Shown here one piece after another: positions 61,693-64,000 of a stretch of 64,000 nt of DNA (the stretch's first letter is position 1; the number at the start of each line of letters is the position of its first letter). Source of the DNA: Metopolophium dirhodum (taxonomy: Eukaryota; Arthropoda; Insecta; Hemiptera; Aphididae). A program made the position numbers and the translations under genes. The stretch lies in contig NC_083568.1 of the NCBI RefSeq assembly GCF_019925205.1, forward strand, positions 27,774,393-27,838,392, given 5' to 3'. The notes under the pieces are model-generated. The model was given only the letters and a program-made list of their open reading frames with translations. It was not told the DNA's origin and searched no databases.

Positions 61693-61819
61693 CTCTGTTG
61701 CATACATATTATGGCATATAGGATATAGCAAATGCAGTTAACAAAGATCTCTTGTATATTAGAAGTAAAACAACTATAACTAAAATAATAATTCTGAATG
61801 CATAATATCATGAATTTTT

Positions 61820-63400
61820 TCTAAACACTATATTTTGAACAACATATTATTTTTAAGTAACTGATAAAAAAAGAGTATATACCTAAACAATTTATATGGA
61901 ATAATATATTTTATATAATAGAATAAAATACCACAAGTTGCCTAAAAAATTGTTTGTTATAATTGTAATGTACCTATATGTTTTATTCTAAAATTTTTAA
62001 TTCATATAATTACATAAAATTGTTGCTATTTTTGCACATGAAATAGTGATACTTTAATCTACGTGTAACATCCTCTAAATAAAACAAGGCTACAGGAAAC
62101 AAAATTCTGCTTCCTTGATTACAAAATAATTTACTAAATTAATGTATTTAATTTGATTAATAAGTTCCTCATAAACAATATTCATAAAATCATAACTAAG
62201 AATTTCAATGGACATACATTAATAATTTTTTTTATATTCAACTTGAAACTTGGTCAAAATAAGGCATTAAATGTATCAAGAAATTTATATTTTTAGATTT
62301 CAGAGATTAAATGTAACACTGGCCAGATAAATATGATTTTTATTCATTAATAATTTTTAAATAAAAATAAAAATATACTTATAGTGTATGCATAATTAAC
62401 AACGGACATTATTATGAAGGTAGATTTCAAGTAAAATATATTTTTATTTAATTATTAAAACCCAAATAAGTCTAACAAGTCGCAATTATAAATGGTGTAA
62501 TTATATTTACATTGTGAACAAAATGCATTAGTTTAAATAATATAATAAAATATCAATACCTATAATGGTTTATTATTATAATTGTTACTATCTAGTAAAT
62601 TTTTAGTAGCTTTCAAGGTTAAATGTATATAGTTCATATATTAATTTATTATTTATAAACATTTAGATAAATTATATTAATTTTTATTTATGTTATTGGT
62701 TTATTTTGTTAAATACCTTAAGAGCAGGGAATAAGGATACTAAAAATCAGAAATTTAAAGCCGAATCATTAAATATATATATTTAAATAAAAGGCAATAT
62801 TATGTATATATATTTAAGCTAGTATAAAACTTTGTTTGAAATAAAACTATATACAGTATAAGCAAAATATACAGTAAAAAATAAAAATTAATACCACTGA
62901 ATATAATTTGACAAAGCTTAATATTAGACAAATATTTAGTCTCCAAATTAGCTTACTTTTTTAAGGAGTAACATAATATGTAAATTAATAAATAGATAAA
63001 GGATCCATTTTGATAATTAAATCCTATCCAGAGGTTCATAAAATGTATTGCATTGAATATTACTATCAATAAAAAACAAAATAACTACATTTTTTAATAA
63101 TAATATATAAAAAACTCTGAAATAAAGTAATGTTAATGCTTGATTCAATAATAATTAATATATACATAATATAACTAAGAACAGAAATAAATTATACAGC
63201 CGTGGTATGAAAAATAATTTTAATTAAGTATTTAATGGAAAAATAAGAGTAAAATATAAGGTAGATTGCTTCCTAACAACATAAAAACAGAATTGTTTGT
63301 AATTAACTTTTTATTTTTATAATACCTTAAGAAAAAAATAAAAATAAAACTATTAAAAATTATTTACTGTGATCTAGGTATTCTTTCTGTTTTTATTTGT
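61820..63400. other. AT-rich, probably TRF2 5' intronic sequence
   Basis: No clear coding exon or repeat element. If the DRE-bearing segment near 63.5 kb is the TRF2 promoter, this is its first intron. Confidence 0.35.
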
Positions 63401-63511
63401 GGGACAAAGTTAAGATTTTTAATACGTACCGACTCGTATTTAAGTTAAGAAGTCCGATACGGGTCGGTACGCTTGCTTGCATATTGCACATTTAACTTCT
63501 TGAACGTTCGA

Positions 63512-63519
63512 TATCGATA
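63512..63519. promoter_or_regulatory. DRE-like TATCGATA motif
   Basis: A perfect match to the DNA replication-related element TATCGATA. It sits in a short, relatively GC- and CpG-rich island (about 63425-63535: CGTACCGACTCG, GATACGGGTCGGTACG, GAACGTTCGATATCGATAC) about 2 kb upstream of the first recognised TRF2 exon. In Drosophila, TRF2 works with DREF at such sites. The island is a candidate promoter for the minus-strand TRF2 gene. The motif alone is short enough to occur by chance. Confidence 0.4.
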
Positions 63520-64000
63520 CACTCCACTTTCTACCTTAAAAGTATTGATTGTTTTGTAGTTAAAATTATTGCTTAATTGAAAAAATGAAAAAATGTTATC
63601 ATTGGAATCATGACTTTTGGTACCTATCTATATAATAACCCAAAATTTAATAGTCAATATACTATATTTAAATTACCCATTTGGTTTTATAAAAGTGTAC
63701 ATACACATTAGTAATTGCACATAATATAAATATGTATATATTTGTATACACATACATACACATATTCATGTACAAAAATAATAGAAAATAAATAAATTTA
63801 AATTATGACTTATATGTAACTAATAGTTAATGGTTAAAGTAGACTAATATTTACTTTCATGGTGCCACTCTTTACCTAATAAAATATACAGAGATTTTTT
63901 TATGCAAATATAATAAATAGGCTTCAACCATTGTAATTGTTAATTGTGAACCATGCTTTATCGTGTTGTTACAAATATAAAATACATAAATCAGGGAAAG

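Noticed and set aside
61499..61741. 80-residue plus ORF
   Set aside because: Antisense to the TRF2 upstream exon region; starts within that exon and has no features of its own.

Overview
The window looks like the nuclear DNA of an insect, most likely an aphid or close hemipteran. Reasons: it is very AT-rich, short GGTACCTA-type motifs are scattered throughout, there are poly-C tracts, there are short CCTAA/TTAGG (insect telomere type) runs, and the few coding genes sit among dense non-autonomous DNA transposons and LINE fossils. The genus is inferred from style only; no marker gene fixes it.

Layout. 1-11028: a satellite array of ~240-bp monomers arranged in a 14-monomer higher-order repeat (HOR) of about 3,128 bp. 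Two full copies and one partial are followed by a ~2.39-kb tandemly duplicated end block with a non-satellite tail. 11029-16860: a short telomere-type run, then a 4.6-kb interval bounded by ~370-bp inverted arms. It holds GC-rich DNA with a direct repeat, a polypurine tract and LTR-like features, and a hAT-like element; a LINE fossil lies just outside. 16860-28250: no gene recognised. At least five copies of one dispersed repeat (two of ~0.8 kb), one of them split by a short poly(A)-tailed retro-insertion with a 13-bp target-site duplication, and three copies of a second repeat family.

28256-32590: gene-bearing. An intronless ORF for TAF3 (histone fold plus PHD finger, TFIID) runs on the plus strand, preceded by a 141-bp palindrome and a small upstream ORF. 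Convergent to it is a 109-residue helical protein of unknown function, with a jockey-type LINE fossil between. 35103-35940: a hAT-like element with perfect 8-bp duplications and a zinc-finger remnant. 37540-39900: two CpG-rich patches around a small predicted secreted protein (85 aa, minus strand).

40000-58000: no protein gene seen, but a run of terminal-inverted-repeat elements: a TTAA-flanked foldback (41.2 kb), a TA-flanked pogo/Tc1-like element (49.2 kb), hAT-type elements (51.3 and 57.0 kb), a 1.15-kb palindromic element (52.2 kb) and others. 59066-59317: two phase-matched coding exons of an unrecognised gene, with tandem in-frame stops. 60325-61535 and probably beyond: TRF2/TBPL1 (TBP-related factor 2), minus strand, with at least one upstream coding exon and a possible DRE-containing promoter near 63.5 kb.

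Two core RNA polymerase II initiation factors (TAF3 and TRF2) therefore lie ~30 kb apart. I infer no operon-like link. The most unusual structures are the HOR satellite with its duplicated end block, and the 4.6-kb long-inverted-repeat unit.
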